Below, piece by piece: positions 50,547-58,669 of a stretch of DNA of 64,000 bases; within the stretch, counting starts at the first letter, position 1; the number at the start of each line of letters is the position of its first letter. Both the position numbers and the translations under genes were made by a program. The notes beneath the pieces are model-generated. The model did not search any database and had not been told where the DNA came from. It was given only the letters and a program-made list of their open reading frames with translations. Origin of the DNA: Mesorhizobium opportunistum WSM2075 (lineage in GTDB: Bacteria; Pseudomonadota; Alphaproteobacteria; Rhizobiales; Rhizobiaceae); contig NC_015675.1 of NCBI RefSeq assembly GCF_000176035.2, positions 1,054,001 through 1,118,000 of the forward strand, read 5' to 3'.

Positions 50547-50707
50547 CACCCCCCTCTGTCCTGCCGGACATCTCCCCCGCAAGGGGGGAGATTGGCCGTC
50601 ATCTCGACTTTCGCTACTTTCCACCGTTGCAAGAGTGGATGGACAGCGCTGAAGCTGTTGATCTCCCCCCTTGCGGGGGAGATGTCCGGCAGGACAGAGG
50701 GGGGTGC
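50547..50707. repeat. palindromic intergenic repeat, family A copy 3
   Basis: CACCCCCCTCTGTCCTGCCG...GACAGAGGGGGGTG arms, with the CTCCCCC...GGGGGAGA core as in copies 1 and 2. It lies between sdhB and yceH. Confidence 0.9.
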
Positions 50708-50739
50708 TGTCCCTCGACCTCAAAAAGGATACTCATCCA

Positions 50740-51369
50740 ATGAGCGAAGACCTTCCCATCCTTTCCCCCGTCGAAGCCCGGGTGCTCGGCTGCCTGATCG
50801 AGAAGAAGGAGCTGACGCCGGATGTCTATCCGCTGACGCTCAATGCAGCACTCGCCGCCGCCAACCAGAAGACGGCGCGCGAACCTGTCATGGCGCTGGA
50901 GCAGACAGAGGTGCACCGGGCACTGAAGCTGCTCGAGCAGAAGGGGCTGGTGCGGCAGATGTTCGGCTCGCGCGTGGAGCGCTATGAGCATCAGATGGCG
51001 CAGCGCTTCTCGCTGACCACGCCGCAGACCGCCTTGCTCGGCCTGCTCCTGTTGCGCGGGCCGCAGACGGCGCATGAACTCCTGGCGCGGACTGAGCGCA
51101 TGGCGCGGTTTTCGTCGATCGAGGATCTGCGCGGTGAACTCGACATGCTGATCGGCCGTCGCCCGCCGCTGATCCAGGAAATCCCGCGTGGGCCAGGCCA
51201 ACGCGAGGACCGCTACGTGCATCTTCTCGCCGGCCCGGTGGACGTTGCAGCCCTTTCGGCGCAGCGGAGCGCGCCGGCCATGCCTGCCTCCGACCTGGAA
51301 GCGCGATTGGAAGCACTGGAGCAGGAAGTCGCCGCACTACGCGCCCGGCTTGATGCGCTGGGCGGTTGA
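50740..51369 (+). CDS. YceH / DUF480 family protein
   Basis: A 209-residue two-wing winged-helix protein. The first wing region [20 protein letters not shown] with the family [16 protein letters not shown], and the second region [20 protein letters not shown], match YceH (DUF480). The C-terminus is a short coiled coil ([19 protein letters not shown]). ATG 50740 is preferred over 50671 in the repeat. Role unknown, possibly DNA-binding. Confidence 0.9.
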   Translation: MSEDLPILSPVEARVLGCLIEKKELTPDVYPLTLNAALAAANQKTAREPVMALEQTEVHRALKLLEQKGLVRQMFGSRVERYEHQMAQRFSLTTPQTALLGLLLLRGPQTAHELLARTERMARFSSIEDLRGELDMLIGRRPPLIQEIPRGPGQREDRYVHLLAGPVDVAALSAQRSAPAMPASDLEARLEALEQEVAALRARLDALGG

Positions 51370-51376
51370 GGCTGCC

Positions 51377-51478
51377 AGAGCGGTTCACCGTTTCACGAAA
51401 GCGGCGAACCACTCTAGTTTCTTGTTTTGACGCAATTCCGGACGGAAAACCGTTTCACACTTTTCCTGGAATTGCTCT
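51377..51478. repeat. palindromic repeat, family D copy 1
   Basis: AGAGCGGTTCACCGTTTCAC, a TTTTGACGCAATTCCGGACGG core and the closing CCTGGAATTGCTCT. Nearly the same 102 bases recur at 52841-52942. Confidence 0.85.
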
Positions 51479-51520
51479 GATCCCAGGTTGCCGCGCAGGG
51501 GCGTCGGCGCCGGTACTGAA

Positions 51521-51544
51521 AACGCCGGCTCTCAGGCCGGCGTT
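51521..51544 (-). terminator. terminator of osmC (minus strand)
   Basis: AACGCCGGC-TCTCAG-GCCGGCGTT stem. On the minus strand it is followed by TTCAG after GGCGTT, and it sits 22 bases beyond the osmC stop. Confidence 0.65.
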
Positions 51545-51566
51545 CGTCATTTCAGGTCACGTCTGC

Positions 51567-51992
51567 TCAACCGAGCCGGGCGTCGAGCGATACGTTGATG
51601 GCGCCGAGCGCCTTCGAGACCGGGCATTCGGCCTTGGCTTTCTCGGCCAATTCCCCAAATTTCGCCGCATCGATGCCCGGCACCTTGCCGACCAGCGTGA
51701 TGGCGCTGCCGGTGATGCCGGTGCCGGGAACCAACGTCACCACGGCCTTGGCGTCGAGCTCGGCGGCGGGCGTGCCGTTCTCGGCCAGGAAGTGCGAAAG
51801 CTGCATGGCGTAGCAGCCGGCGTGGGCCGCCGCGATCAGCTCTTCCGGATTGGTGCCGGATTTACCGCTCTCGTCCTCGAAGCGCGCCTTGAACGAATAG
51901 GGCGTGCCCTTGAGCGTCCCGCTCTGCGTGTCGAGCGTGCCTTGGCCCTCTTTCAGATTGCCTTTCCAGACGGCGTTTGCAGTGCGGTCCAT
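51567..51992 (-). CDS. OsmC family peroxiredoxin
   Basis: A 141-residue OsmC-type thiol peroxidase with catalytic cysteines Cys60 (AHAGCYAMQL) and Cys123 (AECPVSKALG). GTNPEELIAAAHAGC is the family signature. SD AAGGAGGACTTC lies ahead of ATG 51992. Likely protects from organic or fatty-acid peroxides; distinct from the Ohr at 36709. Confidence 0.92.
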   Translation of the reverse strand: MDRTANAVWKGNLKEGQGTLDTQSGTLKGTPYSFKARFEDESGKSGTNPEELIAAAHAGCYAMQLSHFLAENGTPAAELDAKAVVTLVPGTGITGSAITLVGKVPGIDAAKFGELAEKAKAECPVSKALGAINVSLDARLG

Positions 51993-52228
51993 GAAGTCCT
52001 CCTTGGTTGCGGTGGCCGGTTGTCTTGGCTGGTTGCCTGGGTGAGCCCGGCGTCAGGTCAACTATAGCGCGCGCGGACACGAAGGCCACTGTGCTCTTTG
52101 GACATTGCGCGGTGTTGGGCTGCGACGGTTTCGAACTTTTTGAAAAAAGTGCGTGCAAAAATGTCGACTTCCATCCGGCCCGACCGTCCTGCGGGCGGCC
52201 ACGGGGTTGTGGCCGGATGGAGGTTCAC

Positions 52229-52456
52229 ATGGACAATCTGTTTTTCGCACAGTGGAAGAGCCCGGGCCGCAAGGCTCAGCGACGGCAAGACTTGTGGCTG
52301 GATCCGCCGGCGTCCGGTTTCGGCAGGCTGCTGGCGGCTATCGCCATCATCGCGGTCGCGGCGTGCTTTCTCGACCATGCGGCGGCAGTCGACAGCAAGG
52401 CTGACATGCTCGTCGCGGCGTCCTATGATTCATCCCAGCACGGGAGTTCGAAATGA
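52229..52456 (+). CDS. small single-span membrane protein
   Basis: A 75-residue protein starting MDNLFFAQWKSPGRKAQRRQ. A membrane helix lies at about 33-48 (LLAAIAIIAVAACFLDH), followed by a short external tail. GGAGG is placed for ATG 52229; an upstream frame to 52007 is not supported. Its stop overlaps the next gene. Not recognised. Confidence 0.6.
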   Translation: MDNLFFAQWKSPGRKAQRRQDLWLDPPASGFGRLLAAIAIIAVAACFLDHAAAVDSKADMLVAASYDSSQHGSSK

Positions 52457-52809
52457 AATATGTCTGCCTGGTCTATGGTGAGGAGAAGGATCTCCACGCG
52501 CTGACCCCGGAGGGGATGGCCAAGCTCGATGCCGATTCGCTGGCCCATGACAGGTCCCTGGATCAAGCGGGCAAGCTGATCATCGCGCAGGCGCTGCAAT
52601 CGGTGAGGACGTCGAAGTCGGTGCGGCGGCGCGAGGGCAAGCGCCTGATCACCGACGGCCCTTTCGCCGAAACCAAGGAGCAGCTGCTCGGTTTCGTGAT
52701 GATCGAAGCCGACAGTCTCGAGGAGGCGCTGGACATCGCCGGCGACATTCCGCTGGCTGAACTGGGCACCATCGAGGTGCGCGCGATCTACAATGTGCCG
52801 GGATCATAG
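52453..52809 (+). CDS. YCII/DGPF-domain protein
   Basis: A 118-residue protein with the hallmark ITDGPFAETKEQLLGFVMIE (DGPF motif) and opening MKYVCLVYGEEKD. Such proteins are often linked to ECF sigma factors, but none is adjacent here. ATG overlaps the preceding stop. Function unknown. Confidence 0.88.
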   Translation: MKYVCLVYGEEKDLHALTPEGMAKLDADSLAHDRSLDQAGKLIIAQALQSVRTSKSVRRREGKRLITDGPFAETKEQLLGFVMIEADSLEEALDIAGDIPLAELGTIEVRAIYNVPGS

Positions 52810-52840
52810 GCGGGATTGGTTGCCTGCGGCCCAACGGGAT

Positions 52841-52942
52841 AGAGCAGTCCACCGTTTAACGGAAACGGTGAACTGCTCTAACTCTTTGTTTTGACGCAAT
52901 TCCGGACGGAAAACCGCTTCACACTTTTCCTGGAATTGCTCT
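52841..52942. repeat. palindromic repeat, family D copy 2
   Basis: Same element as 51377-51478, with AGAGCAGTCCACCGTTTAAC at the left end and CCTGGAATTGCTCT at the right. The copies are 1.4 kb apart. Confidence 0.85.
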
Positions 52943-53031
52943 AGGTGCCTGGCGGAGCCGCCGAGATTTCTTCGCCGTTGAAGCAAGCCGAGAGTTCTCC
53001 TATCGTCGCCGGGATCTTGGGGGAATCCGAC

Positions 53032-53559
53032 ATGCCTTTCCTGATTGCCGTTCTTGGCGTGCTCGGAGCAGCGGCGCTCTGGTGGTACCGGATGAAGGCC
53101 ATGAACGAGGCCGCGCGTGACGTTGCCGATGTGATCGGCCGGGTCCAGGGCTCCGTGCGCCGCAAGAAGCTGCGCAAGCAGGCGGCCCTGTCGCCGCTGA
53201 CGGCGATCGACGACCCGGTGGTGGCGGCGGCAACGCTCATCACCGCGCTCGTCTCCGAGGATGGACCCGTGCTGCCGCAGCGCGAGGCCGTCATCCGGTC
53301 GGTGATCTCGGAAATCGCCGACAAGAAGAAGACCGACGAGGCGGTGATCTACGCCAAATGGGCGGCCTCGCAGATCGACGACACGACGATCGTCATCGAC
53401 AAACTGGCGCCGTTCCTGCGCGAGCGTCTCGACGTGTCGGAACGCAACGATCTCCTGCAGATGATCAACCGCGCCGCCCAGGGCGGCGAGAAGCGCCTCG
53501 AGATCGCCGACCAGCGCATTTTGCGGCTGCGGCAGAAGCTCGGTTTCGAGGTCAACTAG
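53032..53559 (+). CDS. TerB-like tellurite resistance domain protein
   Basis: A 175-residue protein. A short N-terminal membrane segment (PFLIAVLGVLGAAALWWYR) is followed by an all-helical domain with IDDPVVAAATLITALVSEDG and MINRAAQGGEKRLEIADQRI. The pattern resembles the TerB/DjlA N-terminal domain. No other tellurite genes are near. ATG 53032 chosen; the frame opens earlier at 52945. Confidence 0.7.
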   Translation: MPFLIAVLGVLGAAALWWYRMKAMNEAARDVADVIGRVQGSVRRKKLRKQAALSPLTAIDDPVVAAATLITALVSEDGPVLPQREAVIRSVISEIADKKKTDEAVIYAKWAASQIDDTTIVIDKLAPFLRERLDVSERNDLLQMINRAAQGGEKRLEIADQRILRLRQKLGFEVN

Positions 53560-53598
53560 GCTTGACCGCACTCTCTGGCGTGTCCGTCCGTGAGACGG

Positions 53599-54858
53599 TC
53601 AGATCGCTTCGCCCTTCAACAGGCGCGGCGTGCCGGCTGACAGTCCCGACGCCTGGCGGATGAAGAAATCCTTCAGGCGCGGCATGCGTTCGACGAGGCC
53701 GAGGCCGATGTCGCGGACGGTGCGCAGCGGGGCGATGTCGTTGGAAAACAGCCGGTTCAGCACATCCGTCGTAATGCCCATCTGCACCGTGTCGAAGCGG
53801 CGCCATTGCTGGTAGCGTTCCAGCACGTCGAGCGCGCCGATGTCCTGGCCGAGCCGGTCCGCCTCGACGATCACCTCGGCGAGCGCCGCCACATCCTTGA
53901 AGCCGAGATTGAGCCCCTGGCCGGCAATCGGGTGGATGCCGTGGGCTGCGTCGCCGGCAAGCGCGATGCGCGGGGCGACGAAGGCACGTGCGATAGTGAG
54001 GCCGAGCGGCCAGGCGCGCGGCTTGTCGGCGACGCGGATTTCGCCGAGCTTCAGGCCGAAGCGCAGTTCGAGTTCGTGCTCGAAGACGAGATCGTCGCCT
54101 TCCACGAGCGCCTTGGCATCCTCCGCGCGTTCGACCCAGACGATCGACGAGCGGTTGGTGCCGTCCTCATCGGGTTTCAGCGGCAAGGTGGCAAACGGGC
54201 CGGCTGGCAGGAAGTGCTCTTCGGCGCGGCCATTGTGCGGGCGTTCATGCGCCACGGTGCAGACGATGCCCGACTGGCCATAGTCCCACTTCACCGTCTT
54301 GATGCCGGCCATGTCGCGCAGCTTCGAATTGACGCCGTCGGCGGCAACCAAAAGCCGTGCCGTCAGCGCGGCACCGTCGGCCAGATGCACCGACATGCCG
54401 GCGCTATTGGTTTCGAAGCCTTGCACGGCAACACCTTCGATGATGTCGATGCCGAGCCTTTCGGCCCTGGCCCGCAAGGCGCCGTTCAGGACCTGGTTGG
54501 CGACCATATGCGCGAAGGGCTCGCCCGGCGCCACTTCGCCGCCGAAGGTCAGGAAGACCGGGCGCACCGGATCGGTGCTGCGCGAATCGGTGATGATCAT
54601 TTCGGTGATCGCCTGCGCCTGCGGCGCGATCTCGGCCCAGACGCCGAGCTGGTCGAGCATGCGGCAGGCGGCCGCGGCGATCGCCGAGGCGCGGCCATCC
54701 TTTTGCCAGGCGCCGGCGGGCGCGGCATCGACCAGCGCCACGGCAAGGCCCGGGCGGGCCTGCTTCAGCGAGACGGCGGTGGCCAGGCCGACATAGCCGG
54801 CACCGGCCACGAGAACATCGAGCCCGGATCTGGTCTTGGCGTCCGCCTTGCGTTCCAT
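53599..54858 (-). CDS. FAD-dependent ubiquinone hydroxylase (UbiH/UbiF type)
   Basis: A 419-residue flavoprotein monooxygenase with N-terminal VLVAGAGYVGLATAVSLKQA, the middle VAADGVNSKLRDMAGI and GDAAHGIHPIAGQGLNLGFKD, the UbiH signature. It hydroxylates the ubiquinone ring. Whether it is UbiH, UbiF or UbiL cannot be told. GGAGCCAAGAC precedes ATG 54858. It diverges from tesB. Confidence 0.9.
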   Translation of the reverse strand: MERKADAKTRSGLDVLVAGAGYVGLATAVSLKQARPGLAVALVDAAPAGAWQKDGRASAIAAAACRMLDQLGVWAEIAPQAQAITEMIITDSRSTDPVRPVFLTFGGEVAPGEPFAHMVANQVLNGALRARAERLGIDIIEGVAVQGFETNSAGMSVHLADGAALTARLLVAADGVNSKLRDMAGIKTVKWDYGQSGIVCTVAHERPHNGRAEEHFLPAGPFATLPLKPDEDGTNRSSIVWVERAEDAKALVEGDDLVFEHELELRFGLKLGEIRVADKPRAWPLGLTIARAFVAPRIALAGDAAHGIHPIAGQGLNLGFKDVAALAEVIVEADRLGQDIGALDVLERYQQWRRFDTVQMGITTDVLNRLFSNDIAPLRTVRDIGLGLVERMPRLKDFFIRQASGLSAGTPRLLKGEAI

Positions 54859-54956
54859 GTCTTGGCTCCTTGCGCGTCGACCGGGGCTTGCGCCCTTGAC
54901 GGCTCGTTCTTCCTGTCGGAAACCGCCATAGCAATTTTGAGGCGAGGTCACAAAAC

Positions 54957-55817
54957 ATGACGGCGGCCATGGACGAGCTTCTCGGCATTCTCGACCTCGA
55001 GAGGCTGGAACACAATCTGTATCGTGGTCGCAGCCCCCAGGTGGAGTGGCAGCGCGTGTTCGGCGGCCAGACCATCGCCCAGGCCCTCGTGGCGGCGCAG
55101 CGTACGGTGGAGCCGGACCGCTTCGTGCATTCGCTGCACGGCTATTTCATGCGGCCCGGCGACATCAAGGTGCCGATCATCTACGAGGTCGACCGCATTC
55201 GCGACGGCGGCTCCTTCACCACCCGCCGCGTGCTGGCGATCCAGCACGGACAGGCGATCTTTTCGCTGGAAGCCTCGTTCCAGGTCGACGAGAAGGGGCT
55301 CGAACACCAATTCGCGCTGCCCGACGACGTGCCGCCGCCGGAAGGTCTGCAGACGCAGCGTCAGCTGCTCGAAAAAGCCGAGCGCGTGCCGGACGCGGTG
55401 CGCCGTTTCTGGGCGCGCGAGCGGCCGCTGGAGCTCAGGCCGGTCAATCTCCAGCACTATGAAAGCCGCGACAAGCTGCCGTCCCGCCAGAATGTCTGGA
55501 TCCGCCTTGCCGGGCCGGTTCCCGACGACCGCGCGCTGCAGTCGGTGCTGCTCGCCTATCTCTCCGACATGACGTTGCTCGACACCTCGACCTTCGCGCA
55601 TGGGCGCGGCCTGTTCGATCCCGATATTCAGGCGGCGAGCCTCGACCATTCGATGTGGTTCCACCGGCCGCACGCGCTCGATGGCTGGCTGCTCTATGCG
55701 CAGGACAGCCCGTCGAGCTCGGGATCGCGCGGCTTCAGCCGCGGTACGCTCTATGCACGCGACGGCACGCTGATCGCCTCGATGGCCCAGGAAGGCTTGA
55801 TCCGGCTCAAGCGTTGA
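54957..55817 (+). CDS. tesB: acyl-CoA thioesterase II
   Basis: A 286-residue double-hotdog thioesterase hydrolysing acyl-CoA. It has VFGGQTIAQALVAAQRTV, FHRPHALDGWLLYAQDSPSS and the closing GFSRGTLYARDGTLIASMAQ. Catalytic Asp in FDPDIQAASLDHSMWF. Length equals E. coli TesB. Followed by a short hairpin. Confidence 0.94.
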   Translation: MTAAMDELLGILDLERLEHNLYRGRSPQVEWQRVFGGQTIAQALVAAQRTVEPDRFVHSLHGYFMRPGDIKVPIIYEVDRIRDGGSFTTRRVLAIQHGQAIFSLEASFQVDEKGLEHQFALPDDVPPPEGLQTQRQLLEKAERVPDAVRRFWARERPLELRPVNLQHYESRDKLPSRQNVWIRLAGPVPDDRALQSVLLAYLSDMTLLDTSTFAHGRGLFDPDIQAASLDHSMWFHRPHALDGWLLYAQDSPSSSGSRGFSRGTLYARDGTLIASMAQEGLIRLKR

Positions 55818-55848
55818 GCACCGCGAGTCTTGTTTGAGCAGGATCTCT

Positions 55849-55871
55849 GGACAAACGAAAACCGTTTGTCC
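55849..55871 (+). terminator. hairpin after tesB
   Basis: GGACAAACG-AAAAC-CGTTTGTCC, a perfect 9-base stem 30 bases past the stop. No strong U-tract, so terminator strength is uncertain. Confidence 0.45.
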
Positions 55872-55936
55872 GCGAAAACCGGCTCCGTGTTGCGGTAGCA
55901 TGCGCAAAGCCGGCGAAATAGGCAATTTCGAAAAAT

Positions 55937-55953
55937 TGCACACTTTTTGTGCA
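55937..55953. promoter_or_regulatory. NtrC-type binding site upstream of glnK
   Basis: TGCACA-CTTTT-TGTGCA, a 17-base perfect palindrome matching the NtrC enhancer pattern TGCAC-N7-GTGCA, about 85 bases upstream of the sigma-54-like promoter and 200 bases before glnK. Confidence 0.65.
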
Positions 55954-56038
55954 TACGCCTTGGCGCGTCTGCGTGCACGTGGCGGCCGACAGCCTCCCAA
56001 TCCTTTTGTTTACAACGGGTTAATGTTCTGCCTCCGCA

Positions 56039-56055
56039 ATTGGCATGAAGCTTGA
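56039..56055 (+). promoter_or_regulatory. sigma-54-like promoter of glnK-amtB
   Basis: ATTGGCATGAAGCTTGA resembles the -24 GG / -12 GC element (TGGCAC-N5-TTGC), with GG 10 bases from a degenerate -12 GA. A second, off-spaced GG/GC pair lies at about 56064. Confidence 0.45.
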
Positions 56056-56132
56056 ATCCTTGTTGGCACTCTCCGGCTCTTTGGGATCGGTGAAGTCGTG
56101 CAAACGCGGGTCACCGCAACAGCAAAGGGTGA

Positions 56133-56477
<345 letters not shown>

Positions 56478-56508
56478 GCGGCGAACACGTATTCCAATGG
56501 AGAGTTCA

Positions 56509-57852
56509 ATGAATATTTCTTCTACCTTGAAGACGACGGGACGCGCCGCCCTTTTGGGCTCGCTCGCTCTCGCAGCATTGGGCAGCGTCGCCGCCTTCGC
56601 GCAGGAAGCGGCTCCGGCCGCGGCGGCGGCCGCGCCAACGCCAGTGCTCGACACCGGCAACACCGCCTGGATGCTGACCTCGACGGCGCTGGTGCTGATG
56701 ATGACCATCCCCGGCCTGGCGCTGTTCTACGGCGGCATGGTGCGCAAGAAGAACGTGCTTGCCACCGTCATGCAGAGCTTTGCCATCACCTGCCTGGTGA
56801 CGGTGCTGTGGTTCATGTTCGGCTATTCGCTGGCCTTCTCCGACGGCGGCGGCATGAACAGCTATATCGGCGGCGCCTCGAAATTCTTCCACCACGGGAT
56901 CACGACCTCGTCGTTGTGGCTGCCGGGGGTCGCGAACATTCCCGAGTTCGTCTTCTCGATGTTCCAGATGACCTTTGCCATCATCACCCCGGCGCTGATT
57001 GCCGGCGCCTTCGCCGAGCGCTTCAAATTCTCGGCGCTGCTGATCTTCATGGCGCTCTGGCTGCTCATCGTCTACGTGCCGATCGCGCATTGGGTCTGGG
57101 GCGGCGGCTTCCTCGGCTCAGCTGGCGTGCTCGACTTCGCGGGCGGCACGGTCGTCCACATCAATGCCGGTGTCGCGGGCTTGGTCTGCGCGCTGGTCCT
57201 GGGCAAGCGCGAAGGCTACGGCACCACCAACATGGCGCCGCACAACCTGGTCTATTCGGTGATCGGCGCCTCGCTGCTGTGGGTCGGCTGGTTCGGCTTC
57301 AACGCCGGTTCGGAACTGGCGGCTGACGGCCTTGCCGGTGCGGCCATGCTCAACACCCAGGTTGCCACCGCCGCGGCGGCGCTGGCCTGGATGTTCGCCG
57401 AATGGATCGTCGCCAAGAAGCCTTCGGTGCTCGGCATCATCTCGGGTGCCGTCGCCGGCCTCGTCGCGGTGACGCCGGCTTCCGGCTTCGTCAACCCGAC
57501 CGGCGCCTTCATCGTCGGCATTCTTGCCGGCGTCATCTGCTACATCTCGGCGGTCAAGGTGAAGCACATATTCGGCTATGACGACTCGCTGGACGCCTTC
57601 GGCGTGCACGGCGTCGGCGGCGTGGTGGGCGCTCTGCTCACCGGCGTGCTGGCCGATCCTGCGATCAACAGCCTGTCATCGGGCGCTTCGCTCGGCAAGC
57701 AGATCTACGGCGTTGCGGTCACCATCGTATGGACAGCCGTCGCCACCTTCGTGATCCTCTACGTGGTCAAGGCACTGGTTGGGCTGCGTCCGACGACCCA
57801 GGAAGAGGTCGAGGGCCTCGACATCTCCCAGCATGGCGAAGTGGTGCCATAA
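56509..57852 (+). CDS. amtB: ammonium transporter AmtB
   Basis: A 447-residue channel with 11 or so helices and a cleavable signal peptide (SLALAALGSVAAFAQ). Signatures include NTAWMLTSTALVLMMTIPGL, PIAHWVWGGGFLG and DFAGGTVVHINAGVAGLVCA. The His pair lies in HINAG and FGVHGVGGVVGAL. ATG 56509 follows GGAGA. Coupled with glnK, which binds it at high nitrogen. Confidence 0.96.
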   Translation: MNISSTLKTTGRAALLGSLALAALGSVAAFAQEAAPAAAAAAPTPVLDTGNTAWMLTSTALVLMMTIPGLALFYGGMVRKKNVLATVMQSFAITCLVTVLWFMFGYSLAFSDGGGMNSYIGGASKFFHHGITTSSLWLPGVANIPEFVFSMFQMTFAIITPALIAGAFAERFKFSALLIFMALWLLIVYVPIAHWVWGGGFLGSAGVLDFAGGTVVHINAGVAGLVCALVLGKREGYGTTNMAPHNLVYSVIGASLLWVGWFGFNAGSELAADGLAGAAMLNTQVATAAAALAWMFAEWIVAKKPSVLGIISGAVAGLVAVTPASGFVNPTGAFIVGILAGVICYISAVKVKHIFGYDDSLDAFGVHGVGGVVGALLTGVLADPAINSLSSGASLGKQIYGVAVTIVWTAVATFVILYVVKALVGLRPTTQEEVEGLDISQHGEVVP

Positions 57853-57998
57853 GGCCTGCTTGGCCAACGGGACCGGCGGATCCTCCTCCCGCCGGTCCCC
57901 TGCCTGTTCCACGCAATCGCGGGCGGCAATGCACTTGCACCCTGGAATTGCTTCGAAGAAAATCCCGTCGTGACACTCCCGAAAGGAGTTCACGCCTT

Positions 57999-58028
57999 GA
58001 GGCCCGGATCGCATCCGGGCCTCTTTTT
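57999..58028 (+). terminator. rho-independent terminator after amtB
   Basis: GAGGCCCGGAT-CGC-ATCCGGGCCTC perfect 11-base stem followed by TTTTTT, 146 bases after the stop. The rest of the roughly 330-base spacer shows no gene. Confidence 0.9.
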
Positions 58029-58179
58029 TGGTGCAGGCATTCTGTCGCTGCCCGGATTCACGAAATCACGTTCGCGTGAACAAGCTTTTCGAGGAAACAT
58101 TGACCGCCCTGGCCCCGAACTATGGGGACGATCGCCGTTCCGACGATCGTTTTTTTAAACACAGGGAAGGAATTTTCAC

Positions 58180-58458
58180 ATGAACTTCAAGAATATCTGC
58201 CTCGGGGCACTCGCGCTTTCCATGGTCAGTGGCGTGGCACTTGCCGGTGCTCTCGACGAACCGGACAACATGGCGCCGTTCTTCACCGATTCCAGCATGA
58301 AAACCATGAAGCCGATGGAAGAATTCAAGGCCGCCTTCATGGCCATGCCGAAGGAGAAGCAGGACGCCATGATGAAGGAATGCCAGGACGCGGCGATGAG
58401 CAAGCCTCATGCCGAGTTCTGCGCCAATGTGAAGGCGCTTGGCGGGGCCAACAAGTAA
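58180..58458 (+). CDS. small secreted methionine-rich protein
   Basis: A 92-residue protein with a signal peptide (ICLGALALSMVSGVALA-GALDE). The mature part of about 70 residues has nine methionines (SMKTMKPMEEFKAAFMAMPK, AMMKECQDAAMSK) and two cysteines. It is not a recognised family; copper binding or a periplasmic chaperone is a guess. Starts ATG 58180 with AGGGAAGGAA upstream and is followed by a terminator. Confidence 0.72.
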   Translation: MNFKNICLGALALSMVSGVALAGALDEPDNMAPFFTDSSMKTMKPMEEFKAAFMAMPKEKQDAMMKECQDAAMSKPHAEFCANVKALGGANK

Positions 58459-58485
58459 CGCGCTGCCCGATCCCAAAACGAATGG

Positions 58486-58513
58486 ATGGCGGGCCAACGC
58501 GCCCGCCATTTTC
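58486..58513 (+). terminator. terminator after the small secreted protein
   Basis: ATGGCGGG...CCCGCCAT stem followed by TTTC, 28 bases past the stop. Confidence 0.65.
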
Positions 58514-58573
58514 ATGCGGCTGGGTTGGCCGGAAGATTTTCATGCAATGGGAGTGGCTCCACCGGCCTTATAG

Positions 58574-58589
58574 TTAATGCAGCCTTAAC
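58574..58589. promoter_or_regulatory. CtrA-type box upstream of ftsK
   Basis: TTAA-TGCAGCC-TTAAC is a full consensus CtrA site about 80 bases before the ftsK ATG at 58670, at a position where the protein could overlap a -35 element. Confidence 0.65.
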
Positions 58590-58669
58590 CTTCCCACGGC
58601 TAGTCTGGCCTCCGAATCTGCCGGAGTGCGCCATGCGCTCGGGCCAGGCAATCACTGACGGGGAAGAGC

